This document shows, in pieces, positions 38,632-47,700 of a stretch of 64,000 nt of DNA. Both the position numbers and the translations under genes were made by a program. The stretch is taken from positions 1-64,000 of the forward strand of contig NZ_KB912883.1 in NCBI RefSeq assembly GCF_000383875.1, in the 5' to 3' direction. Below the pieces are notes generated by a model. It searched no databases, was not told the DNA's origin, and worked only from the letters and a program-made list of their open reading frames with translations. The stretch is from Caldibacillus debilis DSM 16016. GTDB lineage: Bacteria; Bacillota; Bacilli; Bacillales; Caldibacillaceae. Each line of letters opens with the position of its first letter. Position 1 is the stretch's first letter.

Positions 38632-39660
38632 TTAAATCCAACAGTTTCTCCTGCTTCCCAAAAAAGGCATGAGCCACCCGTTATCCACAATTCGCATTAG
38701 TGGATTTTTTCCTTTCCAACTTATCCACTTGTGGATATTGGTTTGCGCCGCCTTAACAAGGCTTCGGATGCGATCGCCCTGCTTTTCTTTAACCCGGCCG
38801 ATCGCCATCGCCAGCATGACGCAAAGAGCAAGCCCGGAGCGCACCTTCATTTTTTTCATGCCTCGGATCGTATAGATCACAAATCCGAACGATACGTCCA
38901 GTCGGCTGTTTACCCGTTCCGCCGCGGTTTTTGGCATAAATCCGTTCCCATTTGTAACCAGCCCGGTCCATGGGTGTAAAGATCCGCCGATCTTCGGGAA
39001 GGGATATCCGTATCCCGCTGGCAATGGGGCATGTCGCATGTTCCGCACAGGTGGGCGGGACATAATTTTTTGAGCGTATTCCGGGCTTTTTCAAAGCCTC
39101 CGCATACCTTTTCTCTTCCCGTTCCCGTTTTTCGGACATTGGCAATGGACATTGCCTTTGTAATTGTAGGTGGGGTTCCTTTAATTGGCGGGTGCTTTCC
39201 CCGTCTTCCAAGAATTCCGAATGTCAATAACCGGTTTGATGCCGTACCGGTCCCCAACACTTTTCGATCAGCTTGGTATCGTCGCATCCCCGGTCTGCGC
39301 TCAATGTCTCTGCTTTGGCGAACCATTCCGATTGCCGTTCCTCTGTTCCAATAAAAGTGTGTTTTGACCGCCGGTAAGCTGGGTAGGATTGACAAATCTG
39401 GTCTTTTATTCATATTTACATTTCTCGCTTACTTTCATGTCGTTGAAGGCAACCTGTCCATCCGATTCGCACTGATTCCGAAAAAAGGAGACCGATCGGT
39501 GGGCGTTGCCCGGCAATACTCGGGAACCCTCGGGAAAATTGGTAATTGCCAGGTGGTTGTCATCAGCCAATTCGTCACCTCGCAGGGGAAAAGCTGTCCA
39601 GTCTGTTGATGCCAATTGAACGAAAAAACTGCGATCAAATGGCCGCAGCGATTCCGGGGT
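38632..39660 (-). pseudogene. Decayed DDE transposase
   Basis: Successive minus-strand frames read as one transposase broken by frameshifts and stops. Upstream pieces lie at about 39406-39660 and 39031-39413. A middle piece contains CPIASGIRISLPEDRRIFTP and YKWERIY. The C-terminal piece (38632-39063) contains ERVNSRLDVSFGF and IRGMKKMKVRSGLALCVMLAMA, typical of the C-terminus of IS4/IS1182-like transposases. No intact frame or clean terminal repeats were found, so the element is inactive. It borders the AT-rich ABC-transporter island. Confidence 0.75.
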
Positions 39661-39884
39661 GCCATCCCCAGCGATTCCTCAACCTGCTCGTTGATCAGAA
39701 GCTATTTGAATTTTATAAATAGAAGATCACAAATCACTAATCGGTTCCTAGGTTTATAATCAAATGGAGTTTTTTTAATAATTGTGACGGATTTTGTAGA
39801 AAAATAGGAAAAATTATATTTATATTAATATTTACATATTTAGAAAATAAAGGTAAAATAATTCCATCAGAGATTGGGCGTTAG

Positions 39885-40049
39885 AAAAATAAGGCCGTAG
39901 CTAGTTTTTCCCTGTCGAAGGGAAATAGTGCCAGTGTTTCTTTTCGGGCAGTTGCAACCACGGATTCTGGTGAAAATCAATCCTATTACATTAGATGGAA
40001 GGGAAATTCCTCAAAAGCTAGTGCTGACTTAAAAATAACAGATGAATGA
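39885..40049 (+). pseudogene. Remnant of a small gene upstream of the ABC transporter
   Basis: A 54-codon open stretch follows an in-frame TAG and has no start codon. It reads as a Ser/Ala/Lys-rich, beta-like C-terminus (VSFRAVATTDSGENQ, YYIRWKGNSS) ending TDE, and is followed 3 nt later by a strong terminator, so it was once the 3' end of a gene. Lying directly before an ABC-2 export system it could be a dead secreted-peptide or bacteriocin precursor; that is speculation. Confidence 0.4.
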
Positions 40050-40052
40050 TAT

Positions 40053-40103
40053 TAAAACGAACACAATAGAAGGGAATTTTTCCTTCCATTGTGTTCGTTT
40101 TCT
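40053..40103 (+). terminator. Strong terminator before the ABC-2 transporter
   Basis: AACGAACACAAT pairs with ATTGTGTTCGTT, and an inner GAAGG/CCTTC stem extends it, followed by TTTTCT. Confidence 0.9.
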
Positions 40104-40116
40104 AATTCCATTGAAG

Positions 40117-40160
40117 AAAGGAGACGAGTAACCGTTAGCCGTTACTCGATGTGAGCGATG
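40117..40160 (+). promoter_or_regulatory. Split ribosome-binding site: SD, hairpin, start codon
   Basis: AAAGGAG (40117-40123) is the only good ribosome site but lies 34 nt before the ATG (40158). In between, CGAGTAAC (40125-40132) and GTTACTCG (40141-40148) form a perfect 8-bp hairpin. If folded, the effective spacing falls to about 10 nt. An in-frame TGA at 40152-40154 rules out an upstream start. Confidence 0.6.
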
Positions 40161-41696
40161 AACGGATTTCCCACATTCTATATTAAAGCCATGATAAAAA
40201 ACCCTATCTTTTTTATTTATCTTTCATTTGTTTTATTTTTCGTATATTTTATAAAAGATTCTTTGCAAATTACCATTTTTCGGTTCGTTACGCTCTTTTT
40301 TCATGGTTACATTTGTTCCAATTTATTTCTTTTGATTTCCGCGGCGTGGGTGATTTCCAAGCAGTATGAAACGTTTGTTTTCTTAGAACGAGATGTGTTG
40401 AAAAAACAATGGAAGTTGCTTTTTTCTGCTTTCATTATCAGTTCTGTCGTCGCCCTGTTGCCGATGGCAGCCATGGTCACTTTTAAAAACCCGCTGACGG
40501 ATGGGGCTTTTCTATGGAAAGGCCTGGTCCATTTCTTCATATTATGGACAATCTCGAACATGCTGGCGGCCACGATCGGGACGACCATTGGAATTTTAGT
40601 GCGACACAGGGCATCCATCTTACTTTCTTTACTTTTATATGGTTTCTTTTTGTGGAAATCGATGAATATGTCCTTTACCTATCAGGAGAAACTCCTAAAT
40701 ATTTTCGACGATCATATGCAAGCCATGACCAATACAATGTCCGGCACGATCTTTAACCTGAATTATTTTTTGGACAAATTGTTCTTGATTTTATTGATGT
40801 TATTCTTGTTATTGATCACTTATAGCGTTTATCGTAAGGAAAAAACGGCATATATCCTGTTGGCGGTTCTGGCCCTGCTGGCCATGGAGGGGGTCGCCAT
40901 TTCCGGTGAAAAAAACGTGCAAAAAATCCAGAAGTATCCCGCTGCGGAGTTCGCACATGTCCCTTATGCCGTTCAAACCTATAAAATGGACCTGGCTTTG
41001 ACGAATAGGTTGGAAAATACGGCGGAGTTAGAAATGTCTTTTTCTGCCGCCGGCGACAATATCAAGTTGCTGCTGGACGATTGTTTCACAATCGATTCGG
41101 TGAAAGTGAACGATTCCCTCGTAAAGTTTACCCATAAAAATAATGTTTTGACCATATCTGCTACATATCGGCCAAACGAGACGAAAAAGGTCGTCGTTTC
41201 CTATGGGGGCGATGTCCAAATCGAAGACGAATTGGGTGTGCCGATTTATTATGTGACGAGCGATGCCGTCAATCTCCCCGGATGGCTCTTTGCGTGGTAT
41301 CCCACCGTGCCCGAACCAAAACCTTCCTATTATGATGTTCACTTGGACGCTTCAACAAAGATTTATTCCAATTTGGGAATATTCACCGGCGAAACCGAGC
41401 GGGAAGGGGAAACGTCGAGTTTAAGCCTGTTTGCCGGACAATATCAAACGCTGAAGGAGAATGGGCTGACTTACATTCTTCCAATAAATTACAATTTGGA
41501 AAATTTTCAATCAAGACTTGATCTTCTTATACAAGAAAAGACAAAAGAAAAACATCGGACATTAACAACATCGGATATTCAATTCTTACAGGACAGGGCA
41601 TACAAAACGGTGATCGTCGGAAGTTGGCCCTATAATGCAAAAGACGGAGATATTCAGTTGGTCGGAAATACGCTCTTCTTCAACTATATGGAGTAA
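40158..41696 (+). CDS. ABC-2 type permease with C-terminal M1-peptidase-like beta domain
   Basis: 512 aa. Six or seven helices span about 1-255. Then comes a soluble domain (about 265-500) with the look of the N-terminal beta-saddle of M1 aminopeptidases: LTNRLENTAELEMSFSA, IDSVKVNDSLVKFTHKNNVLTIS, KVVVSYGGDV and a LPGWLFAWYP motif. No HEXXH zinc site follows; the protein stops before a catalytic domain. Proteins joining ABC-2 permeases to M1 peptidase modules are known; this one carries only the non-catalytic part. AT-rich codons differ from neighbours, suggesting acquisition. Confidence 0.7.
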   Translation: MNGFPTFYIKAMIKNPIFFIYLSFVLFFVYFIKDSLQITIFRFVTLFFHGYICSNLFLLISAAWVISKQYETFVFLERDVLKKQWKLLFSAFIISSVVALLPMAAMVTFKNPLTDGAFLWKGLVHFFILWTISNMLAATIGTTIGILVRHRASILLSLLLYGFFLWKSMNMSFTYQEKLLNIFDDHMQAMTNTMSGTIFNLNYFLDKLFLILLMLFLLLITYSVYRKEKTAYILLAVLALLAMEGVAISGEKNVQKIQKYPAAEFAHVPYAVQTYKMDLALTNRLENTAELEMSFSAAGDNIKLLLDDCFTIDSVKVNDSLVKFTHKNNVLTISATYRPNETKKVVVSYGGDVQIEDELGVPIYYVTSDAVNLPGWLFAWYPTVPEPKPSYYDVHLDASTKIYSNLGIFTGETEREGETSSLSLFAGQYQTLKENGLTYILPINYNLENFQSRLDLLIQEKTKEKHRTLTTSDIQFLQDRAYKTVIVGSWPYNAKDGDIQLVGNTLFFNYME

Positions 41697-41705
41697 AGGG
41701 GTTTA

Positions 41706-42581
41706 ATGGAGATGGGGAACCGATTATCAATTGAAAACGTGTCCTTTTCATATGGAAAAAATACGGTGCTGGATAATATTTCGTTTACCTGTCGGGACGG
41801 GATCACCGCCCTATTGGGAAATAACGGAGCGGGAAAAACCACATTAATGAATATTTTAACGGGATTGAATAAACCTTCGCACGGAAGAGTCATGTTGAAC
41901 GGCATCGATTTATTAAAAACAAAGCCTTACCCCATCGATCAGGTCGGCTATTTGCCGCAAAACTTCGATATGTATGGCAATGTTACCGGATATGATCTTC
42001 TGTCCTATGTTTTTGATTTAAAAAAAATAAAAAAGAACAAAAAAGAAACGATCGATGAAGTCGTCGAACGATTCCACTTGACGTCCGTCATCAACAAAAG
42101 AATCGGAAAGTATTCGGGAGGCTATAAAAGAAGATTGGGCATCGCCCAGGCTGTCATCGGGAAACCGACCTTACTGATCATCGACGAACCAACAGCCGGC
42201 CTGGATCCGGAGGAGAGGGCGCAATTTAGGAAGTATCTGTCCGAGATCAGCAAAGATTCCATTACACTGATATCTACCCACATCATTGAAGATGTCGAAT
42301 TGTACAGCCAACAGATCGTCATATTAAAAGATCATTCCATTGCCTTTAACGGCTCAGTCGCAGAAATGATCGCCGAAAGTATCACGAATATACGAACGCT
42401 TGAAACGGATTTCGCGACATTGATGGACTTGCGGAAAAAGGTGACCATCATTGAAGAGAAACGGCTGGGCACCGATCGTTACAGGATCCGGTTTATCAAG
42501 GATAAACAGGACGTCGCCGGCAGTTATCAAGAAAAGGAGATTTCGTTGGAAAATGCGTACATCTATTTTCAAAACCGATAA
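41706..42581 (+). CDS. ABC transporter ATPase of the ABC-2 system
   Basis: 291 aa. Walker A GNNGAGKTT (about 38-46), signature YSGGYKRRLGIAQA (about 136), Walker B LLIIDEPTAGLD and H-loop STHI are complete. The signature LSGGQ is altered to YSGGY. It starts at ATG 41706 (or 41712), 10 nt after the permease stop, and extends about 60 residues beyond the ATPase core. It powers the permeases on either side. Confidence 0.9.
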   Translation: MEMGNRLSIENVSFSYGKNTVLDNISFTCRDGITALLGNNGAGKTTLMNILTGLNKPSHGRVMLNGIDLLKTKPYPIDQVGYLPQNFDMYGNVTGYDLLSYVFDLKKIKKNKKETIDEVVERFHLTSVINKRIGKYSGGYKRRLGIAQAVIGKPTLLIIDEPTAGLDPEERAQFRKYLSEISKDSITLISTHIIEDVELYSQQIVILKDHSIAFNGSVAEMIAESITNIRTLETDFATLMDLRKKVTIIEEKRLGTDRYRIRFIKDKQDVAGSYQEKEISLENAYIYFQNR

Positions 42582-43257
42582 CGTCTTTTTCAAGCATTAC
42601 TTTAAAATCTATGATATTCGCGGGTTCAAATTGAAAATAACCGCTGCGCTCCTTTTGCTCCTGTTCGTTTATTCTGTTTTTTTTCCCGCTCCATCCAACT
42701 ATCTCCTATCCCTAAGGGCGAAATACCGTCTATTTAGTGTCGATCGTTTGTATGATTATACCGTGCCGCTTTTGGCGGCCTTGATGACCGCTTTTGCGTT
42801 TTTTAATGATTATAAGAATCAGACCTACCGGTTTCTGGGTTACTATCATCCGGGCCCCTTCAACCGTCCAATGGTTTACCGTTGGGCGATCATTGTTTTC
42901 CTCTTTTGCATCGGCTCGTTTGTTTCAGCGGGATTCTATTACCGCAATGTTTCTTTTTTCGGCCTGACTGGCTTTTTCTTGAGCGTGCGTTTTCTCCCGA
43001 ATATTGTTTTTCTTTCCGCGCTCATGTTGTGCGTCACCGCTTTAACGAAGAACAGCTATGCCGGTCTTTTCGTGACGCTCGTCTATTATATCCTTGATCT
43101 GTTTTCGCAGGGAAGATTTTTCAAACTCTTTTCCATGGGGGCGAATGCGGCGAATTTTTATTATGCCATCTCGCCGGAATACTATCTTTTCAATCGTTTA
43201 TTGCTTTGTTTGGCCGCCGGATGTTTCTTAGGCCTTGCTTGTTATCAACGCCGTTGA
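42553..43257 (+). CDS. Second membrane subunit of the ABC-2 system
   Basis: 234 aa with six hydrophobic segments (about 28-45, 65-85, 110-130, 138-160, 170-190, 212-230). I recognise no closer family than an ABC-2-like permease. ATG 42553 lies inside the ATPase gene (29-nt overlap), with AAGGAG about 12 nt upstream. Together the three genes form an export or immunity-type transporter of unknown substrate. Confidence 0.7.
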   Translation: MRTSIFKTDNVFFKHYFKIYDIRGFKLKITAALLLLLFVYSVFFPAPSNYLLSLRAKYRLFSVDRLYDYTVPLLAALMTAFAFFNDYKNQTYRFLGYYHPGPFNRPMVYRWAIIVFLFCIGSFVSAGFYYRNVSFFGLTGFFLSVRFLPNIVFLSALMLCVTALTKNSYAGLFVTLVYYILDLFSQGRFFKLFSMGANAANFYYAISPEYYLFNRLLLCLAAGCFLGLACYQRR

Positions 43258-43355
43258 GGTGGCCGGCATCCGGATGGCCGCGGATGTGGGTGCGCCCATG
43301 CCGCTTCAAGATAAGTGCCCGCGGTGTTTCTAACCCGGCCGTTTCATGTTCCGTT

Positions 43356-43417
43356 AAAAAAGCATCCGCCGCGCTCCTCGCAGGACCCGGAACGGGACGC
43401 CGAGCGCAGGCGGATGC
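43356..43417 (-). terminator. Terminator of pepT
   Basis: GCATCCGCC (43362-43370) and GGCGGATGC (43409-43417) with an inner GCGCTC/GAGCGC extension; on the minus strand followed by six T. Confidence 0.88.
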
Positions 43418-43472
43418 GGTATGTGGGTCACATGATGAAACGCCGGGTATCGAATGGCTCGCCGCGTTTCAT

Positions 43473-44705
43473 TCAAGCGCGTTGTTCAAACAGCTTGATG
43501 ATTTCGATGATGACGTTCGTCGCTTTGATCATGTTGTCGACGGAAATGTATTCGTACTTGCCGTGGAAGTTTTCGCCGCCGGTAAAGATGTTCGGCGTCG
43601 GCAGGCCCATGTAGGACAACTGCGAGCCGTCCGTACCGCCGCGGATCGGGGAAATGATCGGTTCGATCCCCAGATTTTTCATCGCCTGTTGCGCGATGTC
43701 GACGATTTCTTTGACCGGTTCGATTTTTTCCCGCATGTTGTAATATTGGTCTTTCATGTCCAAAAGGATGTTGTCCCGGCCGTATGTTTCCCGCAATCTT
43801 TCCACGATGGAAGACAAGGTCTTCTTTTTGTTTTCAAATTCCTGCCGGTCGAAGTCGCGAATGATATAGTACAGTTCGGTCTTTTCCACATTCCCTTGGA
43901 AGGAAAGCAGATGGTAGAATCCTTCATATCCATCCGTATATTCCGGCGCCTGTTTTTCCGGAAGCATGCGGTGCAATTCCATGGCGATCTTCATGGAGTT
44001 GACCATCTTTCCCTTCGCCGTGCCAGGGTGGATGTTGTTTCCTTTGATCGTGATTTTGGCGCTGGCCGCGTTGAAGCTTTCGTACTGCAATTCGCCGATG
44101 CGGCCGCCGTCCATCGTATAGGCGTATTTGGCGTTGAATTTTTTCACGTCAAATTTGTGCGGCCCCCTGCCGATTTCTTCATCGGGGGTGAAAGCGACCC
44201 GGACTTTCCCGTGCTTGATTTCCGGATGCCGCAGCAGGTAGTTCATCGCCGTCATGATCTCCGCGACGCCGGCCTTATCATCGGCGCCGAGCAAAGTCGT
44301 CCCGTCCGTCGTAATTAACGTGTGGCCGACATAAAGATTTAGGGAAGGGAATTCTTTCGGCGAAAGGACGATATTTTCTTCCCGGTTCAAAAGGATGTCC
44401 TTGCCGTCGTAATTTTCGATGATCTGCGGTTTCACGTTTTTTCCGGTGAAATCGGGGGCCGTGTCCACATGGGCCAAAAAACCGATCGTCGGCACGTCCT
44501 TATCCGTGTTGGCCGGCAAGGTGGCGAACACATATCCGTTTTCATCGATCGTTACTTCTTCCATGCCGATTTCTTTTAATTCATCGACAAGTTTGTTCAA
44601 CAGCACCAGCTGGCCGGGTGTGGAAGGGCAGGTGGCGCTGTCCTCGTTGGATTGGGTGTCGATTTGGACATAGGATGTGAAACGACGGATCAATTCTTCT
44701 TTCAT
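43473..44705 (-). CDS. pepT: Peptidase T (tripeptidase)
   Basis: 410 aa M20 metallopeptidase that removes the N-terminal residue from tripeptides. Metal and catalytic motifs are visible: HVDTAPD (about 78), LLGADDKAG (about 138), TPDEEIGRG (about 173), DGG (about 197), plus the family hallmark [16 protein letters not shown] 44705 follows AAGGAG by 12 nt; longer in-frame extensions run through the repeat array and are not used. It probably works on peptides brought in by the POT and Dpp importers. Confidence 0.95.
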   Translation of the reverse strand: MKEELIRRFTSYVQIDTQSNEDSATCPSTPGQLVLLNKLVDELKEIGMEEVTIDENGYVFATLPANTDKDVPTIGFLAHVDTAPDFTGKNVKPQIIENYDGKDILLNREENIVLSPKEFPSLNLYVGHTLITTDGTTLLGADDKAGVAEIMTAMNYLLRHPEIKHGKVRVAFTPDEEIGRGPHKFDVKKFNAKYAYTMDGGRIGELQYESFNAASAKITIKGNNIHPGTAKGKMVNSMKIAMELHRMLPEKQAPEYTDGYEGFYHLLSFQGNVEKTELYYIIRDFDRQEFENKKKTLSSIVERLRETYGRDNILLDMKDQYYNMREKIEPVKEIVDIAQQAMKNLGIEPIISPIRGGTDGSQLSYMGLPTPNIFTGGENFHGKYEYISVDNMIKATNVIIEIIKLFEQRA

Positions 44706-44825
44706 TCCCGTTTTCAACTCCTTTTTGCAGAACTTTCGAAACTTGCCATCAGATAAAAATATCATATCACAAATGGAAGGCGCTGAAGAGGAAAAATTGC
44801 CCGGGCGGCGTTTCCCGTTTCGGTC

Positions 44826-45262
44826 ATGATTTCGGACAAACCGCAGCGGATGTTGGACACCGAAAAGGATGATGGACATTTTTCGTCCGGTGACGGACGT
44901 TTTTTTCGTGATGATCGATATTTTTTCTTTTATGTCGGACAAATTTTTTCCATGTTGAACAAAAATTTTCCAATGTTGGACCGATCGTTGAAAATGTCGG
45001 ACAGTCCCATGCGATGTTGGACGATTTTTTTCAGATATGGACCGATCCGGTTGAAATGTTGGACCGTCCGTCCCGAAAGCCAAAAGGAATGTCGAACGTT
45101 TTACCCAATATGTTGAACAAACGGTATCGTTGTTTGAACATTGTGCAAAAAATGCAGAACATTTCCGGTCACGAAGAAAAAATGGCGGACATTCCGGATC
45201 GGAAATACAGAATGTCGGATATTCCTCCTATGTTGAACGAAAAACTTTCCATGTCGGTCCAT
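44826..45262. repeat. Array of about 20 degenerate 21-bp direct repeats
   Basis: Units begin ATGTYGRAC (most often ATGTTGGAC or ATGTCGGAC) followed by about 12 variable bases. Unit starts are near 44826, 44850, 44872, 44890, 44911, 44932, 44952, 44973, 44994, 45014, 45035, 45056, 45089, 45110, 45130, 45152, 45182, 45212, 45230 and 45251. The commonest step is 20-21 bp, two turns of DNA. The frame is not kept, so the array is not coding. It lies upstream of and divergent from pepT. Confidence 0.88.
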
Positions 45263-45717
45263 GACCGTCCGGCCGGAAATGCCGGAGCCCCTGACTCGCG
45301 CCTCAGTCTCTGCACATACCGGGAAAAGATGGAGTTGAACCAGTCGCTTCTTCCCCGAAATCCCCATAAAACTTGGAAGGTTGGGACCCGTCGCGTCTTA
45401 CCGGCAATCCCTCCGGGATCCTGTTAAAAAACGGTTCTGACGATCGGATGAGGCGCCGATGATCCCGGGAATTTTTGCGTCGCCCTTCGGTCAGAGACAA
45501 TAATGGAAATTTTCCGCGGATTCGGGTAAAATTAAAAGCATATCGCCGCCAGGGGAAACATCCGTTCGATGAACGGAACCGAGAAGGCAAATCCATGGGA
45601 AGGAACGGGATTTATTCCGTAAAGTTTTGCCCGGATGTTTCATCGGATCCAAGAGGTTGATCTTCCTCATGGGATTTCCATTCCGCAAGGTTTTGCCAGT
45701 AAGGAGGAATAGGCGGT

Positions 45718-47451
45718 ATGATCCGCAGGTTTTTTTCATATTATAAGCCCCATAAAAAACTGTTTCTCCTCGATTTTTCCAGCGCGGTCGTCGTCGCCGT
45801 CTTGGAACTGGCCTTTCCGGTTGCCGTCCAATGGTTTGTCGACGATCTTCTCCCGGAAGGGAACTGGGGAAAAATCGTTTCCGTCGGCGCGGGGCTGCTG
45901 GCGTTGTATCTCATCAACACCGTGCTGCAATATATCGTCACCTACTACGGCCATATGCTCGGCGTCAACATCGAAACGAACTTGCGCCAGCAATTGTTTG
46001 AACAGGTGCAAAGGCAATCCTTCCGGTTCTTTGACAATACGAAGACGGGGCACATCATGAGCCGGATTACCAACGATTTGTTCGATATCGGCGAATTGGC
46101 CCACCACGGCCCGGAAGATTTTTTCATCTCGGTGATGACCTTTTTGGGCGCCTTTGCCATCATGCTTTCCGTCAATCCCCGAATGACCTTGGTTACCGTC
46201 CTGATCGTCCCGCTGTTGATTTGGCTGATTTGGATTTGCAATATCAAGATGAACCGGGCCTGGAGTGAGATGTACCAAAAGATTGCCGACGTCAACGCGA
46301 GGGTGGAGGACAGCGTCCAGGGGGCCCGCGTCGTTCAGTCGTTTACCAATGAAGATTACGAGATTGCGAGGTTCAAAACCGACAACCAAAGGTTCCGGCG
46401 GGCGAAATTGCAAGCCTATCACGTGATGGCCTATACGAATTCGGGCATCTATTTCATGATGAGGATATCCACCCTCGCCGTCCTCATTTACGGGGCGTGG
46501 CAATGTTATCAGGGACAGCTCACCTACGGGGAACTGGTCGCCTTCCTGCTGTATGTCAATATTTTGTTCAAGCCCATCGACAAGATCAGCTCCCTGATGG
46601 AATTGTACCCGAAGGGGATGGCCGGCTTTAAGCGATTCCTCCAGATCATGGACCGGGAACCGGATGTCAAGGACCGGGAGGGCGCCGTCAACGTCGACCG
46701 TCTCCGCGGCGAGATCCGGTTTTCCAATGTTTCTTTCCGCTACGAAAAGGATAAGCAGGTGTTGGAAAACATCAATCTCCATATCCGCGCCGGGGAAACG
46801 GTGGCCTTCGTCGGTCCGTCGGGCGCGGGGAAAACGACGATCTGTTCCCTGATCCCCCGGTTTTACGATGTGGATGAGGGTTCCATCACCATCGACGGGA
46901 TCGATGTCCGGGACATGACGAAAAAATCGTTGCGGAAACAAATCGGCATCGTCCAACAGGACGTATTTTTGTTTACGGGAACGATCAGGGAAAATATCGC
47001 TTACGGAAAGCTGGACGCCACCGAAGCGGAGATCCGGGAAGCGGCGAGGAAAGCCCGTTTGGACCAGTTTGTCGAGTCGCTTCCGGACGGCTATGAAACG
47101 CAGGTGGGAGAAAGGGGATTGAAGCTGTCCGGCGGGCAAAAACAGCGGATCGCCATCGCCCGGATGTTTTTGAAAAATCCGCCCATCCTGATTTTGGATG
47201 AGGCCACTTCCGCCCTCGATTCGGAGACGGAACGGATGATCCAGGACGCCTTGGAGGAGCTGTCGGAAAACCGGACGACGTTGGTGATCGCCCACCGGTT
47301 CGCCACCATCCGGAACGCCGACCGCATCGTCGTTGTAACGGAAAAGGGGATCGCGGAGGAAGGCACCCTGGAAGAGCTGTTGGAGAAAGACGGCCTGTTT
47401 GCCCGGATGTACCGCGCCCAATTCCATCCCTTTGAACCGGCTGCCCGCTAG
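45718..47451 (+). CDS. ABC exporter half-transporter (permease fused to ATPase)
   Basis: 577 aa. Six helices fill the N-terminal about 310 residues, including the loop VEDSVQGARVVQSFTNE typical of multidrug/lipid exporters. The ATPase domain shows Walker A GPSGAGKTT (about 369), LKLSGGQKQR, Walker B LILDEATSALD and the switch His AHRFAT. Such half-transporters act as dimers. No partner half-transporter is adjacent, so a homodimer is likely. ATG 45718 follows GTAAGGAGGAATAGGCGGT. It resembles B. subtilis YgaD/BmrA-class exporters; the substrate is unknown. Confidence 0.9.
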   Translation: MIRRFFSYYKPHKKLFLLDFSSAVVVAVLELAFPVAVQWFVDDLLPEGNWGKIVSVGAGLLALYLINTVLQYIVTYYGHMLGVNIETNLRQQLFEQVQRQSFRFFDNTKTGHIMSRITNDLFDIGELAHHGPEDFFISVMTFLGAFAIMLSVNPRMTLVTVLIVPLLIWLIWICNIKMNRAWSEMYQKIADVNARVEDSVQGARVVQSFTNEDYEIARFKTDNQRFRRAKLQAYHVMAYTNSGIYFMMRISTLAVLIYGAWQCYQGQLTYGELVAFLLYVNILFKPIDKISSLMELYPKGMAGFKRFLQIMDREPDVKDREGAVNVDRLRGEIRFSNVSFRYEKDKQVLENINLHIRAGETVAFVGPSGAGKTTICSLIPRFYDVDEGSITIDGIDVRDMTKKSLRKQIGIVQQDVFLFTGTIRENIAYGKLDATEAEIREAARKARLDQFVESLPDGYETQVGERGLKLSGGQKQRIAIARMFLKNPPILILDEATSALDSETERMIQDALEELSENRTTLVIAHRFATIRNADRIVVVTEKGIAEEGTLEELLEKDGLFARMYRAQFHPFEPAAR

Positions 47452-47700
47452 GAGCAAAAACAAGAAAAGAAGACGGAAGGCTCGCCCCGCAGGGGGAAGC
47501 TTCCTTCCGTCTTTTATGATTCATCCGTTATTCATTCAGGCTCAGGAGCAAAAATAAGACGGAAGGGCTCGCCCGCAGGGGGGCCCTTCCGTCTTTTATG
47601 ATTCGCCCATTATTCATTCAAGGCCAAGGAGCAAAAAATAAGACGGAAGGGATCGCCCCGCAAAGGGGATCTCCCCTCCGTCTTTTTATTATTCGTCCAC
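47450..47700. repeat. Three tandem terminator units
   Basis: Units starting AGGAGCAAAAA at 47450, 47544 and 47627 each hold AGACGGAAGG (AGACGGAGGG-like pairing in the third) and the matching CTTCCGTCT or CTCCGTCT followed by TTTT, then a TTATKATTC tail. The third unit runs into the tcyP stop region, and the tails of units 1 and 2 look like copies of it. Repeat length about 83-94 nt. Confidence 0.9.
47470..47516 (+). terminator. First of three terminators after the ABC exporter
   Basis: AGACGGAAGG...CCTTCCGTCT with TTTT on the plus side. Similar hairpins follow at about 47557-47596 and 47641-47687. A-rich flanks let them serve tcyP on the minus strand as well. Confidence 0.85.

Noticed and set aside
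44826-45427. Translating the 21-bp repeat array as heptad-repeat proteins (MLDxxxx)
   Set aside because: Unit lengths of 18, 20, 22, 24, 30 and 33 break the frame repeatedly; no single frame spans the array and no ribosome site precedes it.
45736-47463. A 575-codon open frame antisense to the ABC exporter
   Set aside because: It is a shadow of the exporter: composition follows the reverse complement of its codons, with no ribosome site or family motifs.
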